Positions 37,326 through 49,124 of a stretch of 64,000 nt of DNA are shown here, piece after piece; position 1 is the first letter of the stretch, and each line of letters begins with the position of its first letter. The stretch covers positions 68,278,822 through 68,342,821 of the forward strand of contig OY829329.1 in NCBI GenBank assembly GCA_963691655.1, written 5' to 3'. Origin of the DNA: Toxonevra muliebris. Taxonomy: Eukaryota > Arthropoda > Insecta > Diptera > Pallopteridae. Both the position numbers and the translations under genes were made by a program. The notes below the pieces were generated by a model. That model searched no databases. It saw only the letters and a list, made by a program, of their open reading frames with translations, and had not been told where the DNA came from.

Positions 37326-38310
37326 CTAAGTTTCAAGAAGCCCAACCGATCAGTCGAGTTTTCCCTACTCGCTCTAGAACATTGGGCTGTATTTCGCCAA
37401 TAACGCATGTCATTTTATGCTCCAGGTTGTCAATTATTGCAGGCTTATCTCCTCGTAGACAAATACCTTTAAGTGCCCTCAAAGGAAGTATTCAACCAAT
37501 GTCACATCGCATGAGCGCAGCGACCTATCGAATTTTCCAATTTTCTAAAAAATGCGAGCGGCCATCGAACATTTCCTTCAACACTTCGATTATTTGAGAT
37601 GTTGTGTGGCACGTAGTGTCATTTTGTTGAAACCAATGGTTCTCCAGATCACATTAGACACAAATCGACCTTCGAACATTTCTGTCGGCCTCATCTTCAA
37701 AAAAAAAGTACGACCCGTACCGAACCGTCACTCTTTGTGGATGCGATGGAGTCTCTAAAATCTCCTTCATCGTTTCAAATACAGCAACTTTATTTATTTA
37801 CGTATCCGTTCAACCGAAAATCCGCATCATTGTTGAAAATGAAACAGAGGTTCCGCTTCGAGGCGATTTAGAGCCCATTTTGCAAACGCGCGTCATCTCG
37901 GATGGTCACCCGACTCGAGTTTATGGATCAAATGAAACGTACATGGCCGAAGATCAAGATCTTCCTGCAAAATTTACCACGTAGTGGACGAAGAAGAATT
38001 CATTTCTTGGGTGCTGCGCCATATCCACAGATTTAGATCTTCGGTCACACTGGCGTCCACACTGGCAGACACAGTTTCGGGTGTACGCACACTACGAGCT
38101 CGTTCTGGATGAATATTATCCTGAAGAGTATACGAAGACATGAATCGATTCATAGTTCTGCGTATAAGCTGCTCAGATGGACGATAATGTGCACTGTAAA
38201 TTGAGCGAAGAGCTCTGTGAGTTTCACGCACAGACCACGAATTACGGTAATAAATTACGAAGATTTTTAAACGCTGTTCAAGCGTTAATCTTTTTATGGT
38301 AATTTTCTAA
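37326..38310 (-). pseudogene. IS630-Tc1-mariner superfamily transposase, wrecked
   Basis: The minus strand opens with a helix-turn-helix-type N-terminus: YRPSEQLIRRTMNRF, YTLQDNIHPERARSVRTPET. It continues in other frames with NDADFRLNGYVNK near 37820 (usual form SDEAHF-LNGYVNKQ, first catalytic Asp), WFQQNDTTCHT near 37630 (second Asp) and RSCDVTLVEYFL near 37490-37525 (usual SCDLTPLDYFLWGY; the expected Asp is replaced). Multiple frameshifts, stops and deletions. It is not closely related to the mariner at 7.4 kb. Terminal repeats were not identified with confidence. Confidence 0.82.
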
Positions 38311-39015
38311 AGCATGCTCAACAAAAAGTCAAAGAATGATGCTCAGTCTGACAGCTGGTTTTACAGTTATCCCTATCGGAAGCTCTATCGCTCTAAAAAG
38401 AACCCCCCCCTTAAAAGTATCAGTAGTAGTAGAAGGCTTCCATGTAGGATCTATAAACAAAGAAGCTTGCAGCATTTTATGAGTAACTATGGCACAATTA
38501 ACTAAAAGAATAAATTATGACAAAATATATGTTAATTTTAAAGCACAGTTTCGTTCAATTTCGTACATATTAGTAGCAACCCTGCTTGCATTTTCGAACA
38601 CGGAAGATCGTTGTAAGATTCGCCAAAAACGTTGTTTGTGCGCCGGCGATGTCGCAGTCTTATTGTGAAAGTTCCATCCTTCGAGAGAAATTGTGCCATT
38701 CTGTCGATTCACGAAGAAGAAGGGCTATAGAAGTTTCGCTTGGAAGAGTTTCTAGTGAATCGTAAAAGGATCGCCAGGAAGATTATCTCTTTACTGTCTA
38801 ATTAAAACTTGTGCTTAAAAGACCATAAAAAAAGACGAGCAAAGATGTACAGAAAAACGAAACAATAAAGAAGAGAGATTCAAATGATCACCACGCAGTG
38901 ATCTGGGGGAATAAAATCCGAAGACTATGTACTATTTTGTTAGTATAGCTCTTATAACAATCAGATGGAAGAGTCCCGCATTGACCGCGATCATTCAATA
39001 ATACAAAGCAACAGA
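38311..39015. other. No gene recognised
   Basis: May include the flank of the wrecked transposon up to about 38440. A minus-strand frame at 38515-38712 (NRQNGTISLEGWNFHNKTAT) looks protein-like and could be transposon debris, but I do not recognise it. Confidence 0.45.
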
Positions 39016-39896
39016 GATTATCGGGGCTCAAAGAACCCTATCTCATATGAAAGGATTAGTTAGTGGTAGTAAAATCCTAACTGGGTTTTGGTCATCAAAT
39101 TTTTTTTATAGTGGGTTGGAAATTTCCTAATTTCAGTCAAAAATAGCATCAAATGATATGAAAAATCAGGTGTAAATCTACATTTAAGATGGATTTCGTC
39201 TCGAAAATTTCATACTAAAACTTTACGAGAAATCTTTTCATAAAATATTTTAACCCATTAACTCTTACATATATGGGTCTTTTTGATCCTATTTGGAAAA
39301 ATTTCATTAAAGTCCATTTTTAAAGAGTATTCCAGAGTTAACGAATTCCAAAAAAATATTTTACAGAAAATTTCATTAGGGGTCACCAAAGCCAAAAAAC
39401 ACTTATGGGTTAAAGGTAAGTCGTAAAACGTAAATTTGTTTTGTTGTCTGGTGTAATACCTTCGCTTAAACTCGTAGGTGCTTCTTTTCGTTAATGATCC
39501 CTAGTGAAATTTTTAGAAAATTTTTTTTAGTGGAACATTTTAACCCTTGAATGCCCTATATGGGTATTTTTGACATTTTTTTTTAGAAGTTCCAGAAAAA
39601 AACCCCTTCAAAAGGGTATTCTAGGGTTAAAGAGTTCCACAAAAAAATTTAAAATAAAATTTCATTAGGGGTCACAAAAACACAAGAAGTACTTACGGGT
39701 TAAAAGTAAGGCATTTCACCACAAAACTCATGCATTATTCTTGCTTTCGGTCACGCATAATAAAATTTAACGTAAAATATTTTTGCGATAAATTTTAACC
39801 CATGAACACCCAGTTTTCTGAAAATTTTCAAAAAAGAACCAAAAAATATTCTAAGAAAAGATTCCTCGTGAAGACAAGACTCATCTTGAATACATA

Positions 39897-40130
39897 TCGC
39901 TCATGTCATAACTCAAAAAACGCGATATTGCAGAAAACGCGTTTAAAGTTTTCAATTGACTCCCACTTTGCAGAAAAAAGAAGAAATCTTTTAATTCTCA
40001 CGCGCAGAGTATACAAGATATTAATATGAAATTTTTACACAACATGAAGCGTGACAAAATGAATAATTCTGCATCATTAACTCAAAAATCGTGTTTTTTT
40101 ACTTAAGACAGTCTTTTAATAAATGAGCGA
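39897..40130. mobile_element. TA-flanked MITE, copy A
   Basis: Starts TCGCTCA and ends TGAGCGA between TA dinucleotides. Inside, the sequence is the inverse of the element at 53550-53796. About 14 bp are missing from the left terminal repeat compared with that copy. Tc1/mariner-type MITE by its TA target. Confidence 0.8.
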
Positions 40131-40131
40131 T

Positions 40132-40215
40132 ATATCGTCGCCTGAGGATTGATTTGGCGTATGTGTGTACAAATTCATATACCTACACGCCAAATCAATT
40201 CTCAGGGGACGATAT
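40132..40215. repeat. Hairpin, copy 2 (29-bp arms)
   Basis: Arms 40132-40160 and 40187-40215 pair with two mismatches around a 26-nt loop. It is the same family as 22798-22871, and it abuts the right end of MITE copy A. Confidence 0.85.
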
Positions 40216-40315
40216 GTATGTATGATTTTTCATATCATTTGATGTTATTTTAAGCTGGTTCCGTTGAGGCCCGCGAAAAATTCCTGAAAATTATTGCACA
40301 GTGTAATCTGCTCAA

Positions 40316-41440
40316 TGCTAGTTACGAAGGTTAGAGTACTCAAGCATACACTCATGTAAAATACAAACACATACAGAGACACCTTATATAAGTACATATG
40401 TGTTGTAATATTTAGTTGCACATAAAACTCAATATCAACGACATATTACAATATATTCCTTTATCATATCTTTCAAGTTTAAACTAAAGTGTTTTAATTT
40501 CTGCTGAAAGCAAAACCTTAATAGAAAATTCTATAGTTGCTACTGCACTTGTTCTCATTACTACGAACTTGCCATGGATACCCAAGTGTTGCCCATTCTG
40601 GTGTCTGCTCATCACTTGTAACTGTCAATTTACAGGACTAACAAATACAACTAACTACCCTCCTCTTCTACCTTCTCAATGCAACTTTTATTTCAGTGCG
40701 TTTATGTTTGTTTTTTATTTTGCATTTTTTTTTTTATTTGCATTTTATTTTATTTTAGAAAGAATTATGTATTTGCGTTTTTTGTTTGACTTAAATTGCG
40801 TATAAATTATAAATCAGTGGCATTCCAGCAAAGTAAAAAGCAAACCAACCTCATTGCTACTCCTCCACCACCTGCACTTCTACCGGCAGCTTCACCTTCA
40901 CCACCTTCTACCACTGCCAAGTTGCATGTATCAAGTTGAAATGTACTACATTTGGTTGCATCCTTCGTTTTTGGTTGTTGCTGCTGCTGCTGCTGCATAA
41001 CTAAAAGAGATATATTGCTTCTTTATATGCTCTGGCAGTTGGCAGGTTGTTATGGTTGTTGTTGTTGCTGTTATTATTGACAGGCATACTAGCCTTAACG
41101 TGTTCTGATTTAATGAATTACATGCTGATTCGCCGATATGGATGGAGTGCTCAGTCTCGTGTTGATGACTTCTCTCTGTTGCCAGAGATTTTTTTTTTTG
41201 GAGCAATAAATGCACTTTGCTTTGCTTTTAGTTTGATTTGATTTTGTTTATGGAGTATCATGAGGTGACTGACTGTCAGTTAAATAATACATTGTAAGTA
41301 AACAATTCAAAAATTATTCTTGTACAGTGTTGGCATTGAGTTAATTCTGTCTGCCAATATCAATCTTTCAAAAAGCGAAGTTTTTCCTGGTCGAAACTAA
41401 AAAATAGAGACCAAAACTGAGCCAGCATGGGGCAATTTCA
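40316..41440. other. No gene seen
   Basis: Host-like DNA with CTG/CAG runs (40979-40996) and GTT runs (41056-41070). No coding region recognised. Confidence 0.6.
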
Positions 41441-41444
41441 TTAA

Positions 41445-42108
41445 CCCTTTTGGGACCATTGGTCACCGGTGACCCAAAATACATTTTTTCAGTTTATTTA
41501 AAAACTATTGCACTGGCTTTAATAAATTTTTATTCGGTGAGAAGAAAATTGATTGCGATTTAGTTATTCTTAAAAAAAAAAGGTTGGTATTGTTACCTAA
41601 TTAATGGCACCAGAGTGACCTAAAATGAAAAAAAAAATTTCACAATTTTTACAAAAATTTGTCCAAATTTTTAATATATTGTGGAAAAAACTATTTACCC
41701 GAACATAATTCCCCATTTTTTTAAATTCTTATTAATTTTTTGGGAAATACTAATTTTTCTAAGGGTCACCGGTGACCCTAAGATCATCAATGGAAACTTA
41801 TTAAGAACTTTTTTATCATAAAATGGGGTCAAAGAATGCGAAACTGTACTCAGTTTTGTTCTATCGTTTCTAGCCACCTTACGGTCAAGAAAGGGTTAAG
41901 TGAAAAATCAATACTAAGTGACTTTGTCTATCTCAAAAAAATTATCTTATGAAAATGTACGGAAAAAGTTCGTAAAAAATCCCTTTGAGAGCCTAAGGGT
42001 CGCCGGTGACCCATGAAAGTTCAGGCCTTCAGAAATGGGGGTCAGAGAATACGAATTGGATTTCGGTTTTGCGTTATCTCCTCTGATTTCCTTACGCACC
42101 CGAAAGGG
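41445..42108. mobile_element. TTAA-type (piggyBac-like) non-autonomous element 1
   Basis: 664 bp flanked by TTAA at 41441-41444 and 42109-42112. The ends CCCTTTTGGGACC and ACCCGAAAGGG form an inverted repeat. TTAA plus ends starting CCC is the piggyBac signature. The interior has three palindromes of the GGGTCACCGGTGACCC type (41461, 41763, about 41998). No transposase. Confidence 0.8.
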
Positions 42109-43321
42109 TTAAGGACAAGTAGCTAAGTGTTTATTCTAAGTCCATTTTGATTGAGTTTTAGATTTTTTTCACACATATTTTTTGTTCACTTCTAAATTTT
42201 TTTGCCTCGAAGGTCTAGAAATGTTACTACAACTACTACTCTTATGGCTTAACAGCCTGTTGAAGGACTAGATCGAGTTCGGGTTCTATTTGTACACGAA
42301 TAGAAATGGTCTATAGTAGCGAACAGAAAAATGAAACACCTAATCTCGGTAATTATTTAGCTTTGTTACTCAGAAACCATAAAAGGTTTTCAAAAACCGA
42401 ACTATATGTTTTGTTACTCATTCTAGTAGAAGCATTTCTACCAAAAAAAATCTAAGCTTAGTTGTGACTTATATTTTTAATATTTTTCTAAATCAATCAG
42501 CCTTTAAATTTAGTCGGCCAAAAAAAAATGCAACAAATTATTTATTTTTCTAATTCATTTCAACTTTGCCTTTAATGTCTAATTCAATATACAGGCCATA
42601 CTTAATATTTTGCTGCATAGCTTTTGGCAGCAATAACCGCAGCTCAAATATATGACATTGAGTCTACAAGCTTTATTATACGATCTAAGGGGATCTCCTG
42701 CCAGGCTTTGTCTATTGCATCCATAAGGTCGTTGAGCTTTGTATATTTTCGGTTACCAATACGACGGTTAAGCTCCTCCCACAAATACTCTATCGGGTTT
42801 AGGTCAGGTGATTGTATAGCGGTTATAGTGCCGTCAATGCGGCGAATAAGCCCGATACCATCTCTACTGAAACAACCTAAAAAATAAACACGAATTTAGT
42901 TACTAATGATATTCGTCTAAAAAATACTTCCTTATTTTACGTTTTATCTTTGGAGCCAGGTATTTTGGGATTAAAACGATGTCCTGGTGGTCTGCATACA
43001 GAACGAGCAAAGGTTGAATTTATTTTTATCTGACCACAGTACTTTTGCCCAGTCCGCTTTTGTCCAATACTGGTTCTATCTACGTAATGCTAACCGTGCT
43101 TTTCTGTTCTTCTCTGATATTAAGGGCTTCCTTGCAGGTATTCGCGCAAACAGGCGACGACGAGCAGTACATAGACTCATATTGAGGCCTAAATGCTCAT
43201 TGGCAAACTTTTTCATGTCAGTAGCAGTTTTCCTGGTATCATTTTTTACTATTGGTCTTGACGTTCGGTCGAAATTCTTTTCCGATCACTACCCAAGTTT
43301 TGCTCAACCGTTTTGATTGTA

Positions 43322-43396
43322 CCATCGAGCGTGAGTAGTATTTTCAAAGCCGTGAGCATGCGTGAGTCAAAAAAATAACTCACGCATTAATCTCTA
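43322..43396. mobile_element. hAT-like non-autonomous element, truncated copy (right end only)
   Basis: Matches the last 75 bp of the two full copies that follow, ending ttaatctcta. It is followed by the 8-mer gtacctag. Confidence 0.75.
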
Positions 43397-43404
43397 GTAC
43401 CTAG

Positions 43405-43942
43405 TAGAGATGGGCGCGTGACATGAATTTACGTGACCACTCGTGAACACGCACCCACGTGACATAATTTTTACGTGATCATGCGTGAGCGCGATTTGAT
43501 TTCCATAATTCCTATGTAAACATGCGTTAACGTGACATAAGTTCGACGTGAAATTGAGTGAGGATGCGTCATTTTTGACTATGACGTCGTTATATTTCAC
43601 AATTTCTTAAATACTTAATTTTGGTGTTAAAAACCCAAATACTCAGTGAAAATGTGAACCAAATTTAATTTTTCTATAAAAATATGTAAATACTTATTTT
43701 AAAAGCGCATTATTTATAGTTGCATTTTATTTATATTTTTATTTATTTTTATTAACATAAAGAAAAGTTTAACAATAAAAATACTGTATGCGTGAGCATG
43801 CGTGAAATTTTTTGGAAAAATTTCAAAATGAGTGAACATGCGTGAATTTTTTTTCTTGTTTTTTGTAAAATACCATCGTGCGTGAGTAGTATTTTCAAAG
43901 CCGTGAGCGTGAGTCAAAAAATAACTCACGCATTAATCTCTA
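43405..43942. mobile_element. hAT-like non-autonomous element, tandem copy 1
   Basis: 538 bp from TAGAGATGGGCGCGTGA to ...ttaatctcta. The interior is rich in GCGTGA/TCACGC motifs. gtacctag lies on both sides (43397-43404 and 43943-43950). Confidence 0.82.
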
Positions 43943-43950
43943 GTACCTAG

Positions 43951-44448
43951 TAGAGATGGGCGAGTGACATGAATTTACGTGATCACTTGTGAACACGCAC
44001 CCACGTGACATAATTTTTACATAATTGATTTCCATAATTCCTATGTAAACATGCGTGAACGTGACATAAGTTCGACGTGAAATTGAGTGAGTATGAGTCA
44101 TTTTTGACTATGACGTCGTTATATTTCACAATTTCTTAAATACTTAATTTTGGTGTTAAAAACCCAAATACTCAGTGAAAATGTGAACCAAATTTAATTT
44201 TTCTATAAAAATATGTAAATACTTATTTTAAAAGCGCATTATTTATAGTTGCATTTTATTTATATTTTTATTTATTTTTATTAACATAAAGAAAAGTTTA
44301 ACAATAAAAATATTTCAAAATGAGTGAACATGCGTGAATTTTTTTTCTTGTTTTTTGTTTGTAAAATACCATCGTGCGTGAGTAGTATTTTCAAAGCCGT
44401 GAGCATGCGTGAGCGTGAGTCAAAAAAAAACTCACGCGCTCATCTCTA
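43951..44448. mobile_element. hAT-like non-autonomous element, tandem copy 2
   Basis: 498 bp from TAGAGATGGGCGAGTGA to CGCGCTCATCTCTA, preceded by gtacctag (43943-43950) and followed by gtacctac (44449-44456). It is very similar to copy 1 and shorter by internal deletions. Confidence 0.82.
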
Positions 44449-45861
44449 GTACCTACTAGAAATGCGACAAACGGTTGATTGATCAATACCGAATTGCAAA
44501 GTCACTTCACAATTGGATTTTCCGGAATCCTTTGCTTCAGTACTTAATTATAAATGAAGGTATTAAATGCAAAGATAACGGGATTAAAAAAATAAAAAGA
44601 AGTGTTGCATTTTTTTTTGTTTTGGACGATTAAATTCAGAGAGTGTTTCATTTAGAAAAATATTAAAATTATAAGTATACAACGAAGCTCAGTTTTTTTT
44701 TTTTTCGGTGGAAAAGCTTCTACTAGAATGAGTAACAAAACACGCGGTTCAGTTTTTAAAACCTTTTATGGTTTCCGTGAAACAAAGCTTTATAGTTACT
44801 AAAATTGGGTGTTGCATCTTTTTTTGTCCGCTACTGTATGTAAAGTTATATGCCGAAATACTGGGTTACCCAATCATTCGCATTTCTTTTCTTGACTTAT
44901 TTTCCTTCTTTTTTTTTTTCTTGAAGAAATTCCATTCTGAAATATCAACTCTGGTAAGGCCATAAGCGGATAATTAATAAGAATTTTCGGTCCTTCTGAA
45001 ACTCATGAATATTATAACTAAAGATAGTTAACATAAAAAAAATAAAAAGAAACTACTGTGCATGTATAATAACTTAATTTTCATTAAAATAATTAAATTC
45101 AGAGAACAGAACATTCGGTGAACTCACACAACCTTAACAGAAACCAAAATGATTGAGTTGTTTACGCAAACACCAATACATAAAATTGAATTGAATTACA
45201 AATCGAATGGCAAGCAATAAAAAATAAACTGAACAAAAAAAAAAATAAAAATACTAAAGAGAAGAAATCGAACCCAAATTGTAGATATTTCAATACTGAA
45301 AATTTCTACCACTGCATTCCGGCAATAATTAAATATTTCTTTTTTGGTTGAATCAATGTTGAAAAGTTCAGAAAACGAAGGAAAACCAAGTAGAAGTGAG
45401 TTATAAACTCAAGCTCAAAGTGAAACTTCAAGAAGTCGATTTTTGTTTTTTTAAAAGGATTTGCTGTTGTATAAATTTGTTAAATTTATGCAGCAACAAC
45501 TTTGATTTTTGTTTAATTATGCGCACAAGTGTGCAAAAAAAAAAAAAAAAAAAATTTTAAAAAAAAGTAGTAGTTAGTAGAAAGGGAAGAAGTAGCTAGC
45601 GTAAAAAAAAAATTGCAGGTTCCGCATGCGTAATTTTATATTTTTTTAGGCTTTTTATTGGTTTCTTTAGTTTTGCGTTTTTGGTTTTACTGACTGCCTG
45701 TTTGCCTGGCTGCCTTATTGCCTTGCCTTGGCTGAATGTTTGACATGCGCTTTTGTTAATTTATTGCGCACGCAATGGACAAATGTTGTCGCTACAATTA
45801 CATAAAATAGAATATATTTGTATATATTTATGTAGTAGCAGCTACTGGTTGTTGAAGAGCA

Positions 45862-45880
45862 TCAGAGAGAGAGAAAGAGA

Positions 45881-45910
<30 letters not shown>
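45862..45910. repeat. (GA)n microsatellite upstream of al
   Basis: GAGA-rich run 1 kb before the al start codon; could attract GAGA factor, but may be slippage DNA only. Confidence 0.88.
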
Positions 45911-45911
<1 letters not shown>

Positions 45912-46087
45912 CTATCAGACAACAGCAGCAACATCACCTCAATTGAACAAAAGTGCAAATGTGAGCAATTATCGAAACAAGTTAATTACGCTTACAGCTG
46001 CGCACAACACAAATGCATACATTAATATTGTTGCCCAGGCCCATGCGCATGCGCAAATGCAGATGCTGTGCAATTGTTGCTGATATC

Positions 46088-46118
46088 GCTGCTGCTGCTG
46101 CTGCTACTGCTGCTGCTG
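46088..46118. repeat. (CTG)n microsatellite
   Basis: About ten CTG units with one CTA break. Confidence 0.9.
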
Positions 46119-46794
46119 TTGAAAATGCGTTAATTTAATATATGCAAACATTCTTCTTCTACTTTTTTCAAGATTTCAAAATATTTTTCTGTGGAATTTC
46201 ACTGAACGCTTTTGTGGAATTTTCCTTCACGCATTTTTAATTTCTCCTTAAAATGGAATAGGGTGAAATATCCTTATAAGGGCAGGACTTTAATTTTACT
46301 ACTATGTATGTGTGTCTATGTGCTTGCGTGTGTTTATTGCATTTGTATGCGTGTGTTTGAAGCGTGACTTAAGTTGTGAAATAGCTTGTAGCTGAAATGC
46401 TGTGATACCTTCGCTCAATACAAATTACTTGATACCTTGATGCCATTTTGATTGTATTGATTAATTAAGTTGTTCGTTTATTCGATGTATTCCAAAGTAA
46501 GCGTTTATACCACCACCACCATCACCATCACCATAATTCATGGGCATTTTCAATTAATTCAACTAAACGATGTCGACAAGACAATTCCTAAGAAATTCAT
46601 ACTCAACTTATGGAAATTGTAGTAGAAGCTCAAGTTTCGAGTGCTGTTCTGCTTACAAATTAACTTATTTTATATATAGTACATAGTTTTCTTTCTTTAA
46701 GTAACTATACACTTGTAAAGTAGTGTAAAATACATTGTTTTTGGTATATTCATTTAATTTAATTTATTTATTTTTCCCTTTTTTTTCTTTACAG

Positions 46795-47219
<425 letters not shown>

Positions 47220-47369
47220 TGAGTTTTTTCAGATTTCTTAAGAATCGGTTAAAAATCTATAAAGCAATTAACCTTAGACCAACTAAGGACTTTCAAAGTT
47301 CGGATAATTTCAAATATTTGTGAGTGTAAATGAATCCAAGAAGAGTGAAAGAGTGGTTGATATCTCGGC

Positions 47370-48700
47370 CATTACACTGTTCAACAAACATTTTCGGAGC
47401 TCAATGAAAATATTACTTAGTGGTAGTAAGACCCTAACTGGGTTTTTGGTCCACCTCATCACAATTTTTTTTACAGTTTGTTGAAATTTCCAAATTTTAG
47501 TCAAATAAATTTAAATTTAACAAGAATCTTGTCTTGGAAAATTTTACGAGGAGTATTTACTCAGAATATTTTAACCCACTGACTTCAGCCAATATGAGTC
47601 TTTTTGGCCCGTTTTTTTTGTAAAATTCCATAAAATTTCCTTTTAAAACTATATTCAAAGATTAAAGAGTTCCAAAAAAGTATCCTACGAAAAATTTAAT
47701 TAGGGGTCATCAAACACAAAAAGCACCTACGGGTTAAGGGAAAGGTAAAAAATTGAGCTTAGTTTTATTGTGTGATAAATGCTTTGCTTTTAACCCGTAA
47801 GCGCTTCTTGTTTTTAGTGACCGCAAGTAAAAAACATTTTAACCCTTTAAAGGAAGCTTTTCTGGAATTTCTCAAAAAAAAAGAGTCAAAAATATCCATA
47901 TAGGGTAGTCAAGGGTTAAAATATTCCACAAAAATATTTTATGGGAAATTTCACTAGGGGTTACTAAAGACGCAACTACGGGTTAAAGTTTAGACTTAAA
48001 ACTTAACTTTGTTTTCTTGTGTAGTGAAACGCTTTAACGTAGGTGTTTTTTTAGTGACCCTAAATGAAATTTTTCGCAAAATATTTTTGTGCAACATTTT
48101 AACCCTTTAACACCCCTTTAAAGGAAGCTTTTCCGGAATTTCTCAAAAAAAAAAAGTCAAAAATACCCATATAGAGTATTCAAGGGATAAAGTGTTCCAC
48201 AAAAATATTTTACGGAAAATTTCACTAGGGGTTACTAAAGATAAAAATCAACTACGGGTTAAAGATTAGACTTAAGACTTAACTTTGTGTGGTGAAACGC
48301 TTTAACTTTAACCCGTAGGTGTTTTTTTTAGTGACCCCAAGTGAAATTTTTTCCAAAATATTTTTTGCAACATTTTAACCCTTTAACATTAACATTTCTC
48401 AAAAAAAAAGAGTCAAAAATACCCATATAGGGTATTCAAGGGTTAAAATATTCCACAAAAATATTTTACGAAAAATTTCACTACTAAAGATAAAAAGCAA
48501 CTACGGGTTTAAATTTAGACTTAAAACTTAACTTTGTTTTCGTGTGTGGCGAAACACTTTAACTTTAACCCGTAGGTGCTTGTTTTTTTAGAGCAAAATT
48601 GTGATGAGGTGAACGAAAACCCAGCTAGGGGCTTACAGTTTCCGTTGAGGCCCGAAACAATTTCCTGTAAATTGTTGGACCGTTTCATCTAGCTCTTGAA
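47370..48700. repeat. Dispersed repeat family X, copy B
   Basis: Sister of 39016-40315. Its ends form an inverted repeat: cctaactgggtttttggtcc...cctcatcacaatttt at 47430-47470 against 48599-48640. The interior has several degenerate copies of about 200-250 bp, each with TTTAACCC, ATATAGGGTATTCAAGGGT and ACGGGTTAAA. No coding capacity. Confidence 0.75.
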
Positions 48701-49124
48701 TTAAAACCCTTATGATTATGCAAATCATTTACATTTCTTGTAGTCCACAGACAATTTTCTATAATAAGCGTATAATTTTCATGCGTTGCTTGGCTTCAAT
48801 CAATTAACTTTCACACACGTATTTCACACACCCAGCAGGAAAGTGTAAGCGAAAAAATGATCAGAAATCGGCCCTCCATTATTCCCAAAATTGATTTTTA
48901 CAACCTTCTGTTTTGCATTACCCATTTTTCGAAGAAATAATTAGTCATTGCAGTGTACTACCAAATTGAATAGAAAGAAAATTAATTTAATTAAAATAAT
49001 TAATTTTGATTCTTTGTAAAGAAAAATTCAATACAGGATTCATTGGTCGGCATTAAGTTTTCATATATTTTAAGAATCAATCTCAATTTTTTTGAAGAAT
49101 TCACTGACTGACATTAATGTTTAA

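Larger units (their letters stand above)
39016..40315. repeat. Dispersed repeat family X, copy A, with nested insertions
   Basis: Related along its length to 47370-48700: both contain agtggtagtaa...cctaactgggtttt at the left and ttccgttgaggcccg...ttcctg at the right. Both have an interior of repeated TTTAACCC, TATATGGG and GGGTTAAA motifs. An inverted repeat of about 29 bp (39141-39168 and 40224-40252, catcaaatgatatgaaaaat) frames the interior. A 234-bp MITE and a hairpin interrupt this copy. Confidence 0.72.
42600..44545 (-). pseudogene. Tc1-like transposase, split and deleted
   Basis: The minus strand starts near 44545 with a helix-turn-helix piece (SGKSNCEVTLQFGIDQSTVC), then is interrupted by the inserted repeats. 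It resumes at about 43310, reading with frame changes QYWTKA-WAKVLWSDKNKFNL (SDKNKF in place of the usual SDESKF, first catalytic Asp kept). Near 42850 comes WGCFSRDGIGLIRRIDGTIT, joined almost directly to SPDLNPIEYLWEELNRRIGN, which contains the catalytic Glu. The segment between those two blocks, normally carrying the second Asp (HQDN-PKH), is deleted. Inactive. Confidence 0.85.
42314..44836 (-). mobile_element. Tc1-like transposon with long IR/DR ends, invaded by another element
   Basis: Bounded by TA (42312-42313, 44837-44838) and inverted ends TAGTAGCGAACAG / CAGTAGCGGACAA. The inverted repeats are about 235 bp long (42314-42545, 44600-44836). Each holds two direct copies of an AAAAATG(C/A)AACA(C) motif near its outer and inner ends, the IR/DR layout known from some Tc1-like elements. 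The natural element would be about 1.4 kb; about 1.1 kb of foreign repeat sits at 43322-44456. Confidence 0.88.
44839..46794. other. al upstream region; no separate gene seen
   Basis: AT-rich with a poly-A run (45536-45556), a GA run (45862-45910) and a CTG run (46088-46118). It must contain or lie near al leader and control sequences, but no TATA box plus initiator pair could be singled out. Confidence 0.5.

Noticed and set aside
42624..43316. Two plus-strand frames of 87 and 109 codons
   Set aside because: They are antisense shadows of the Tc1-like transposase remnant on the minus strand.
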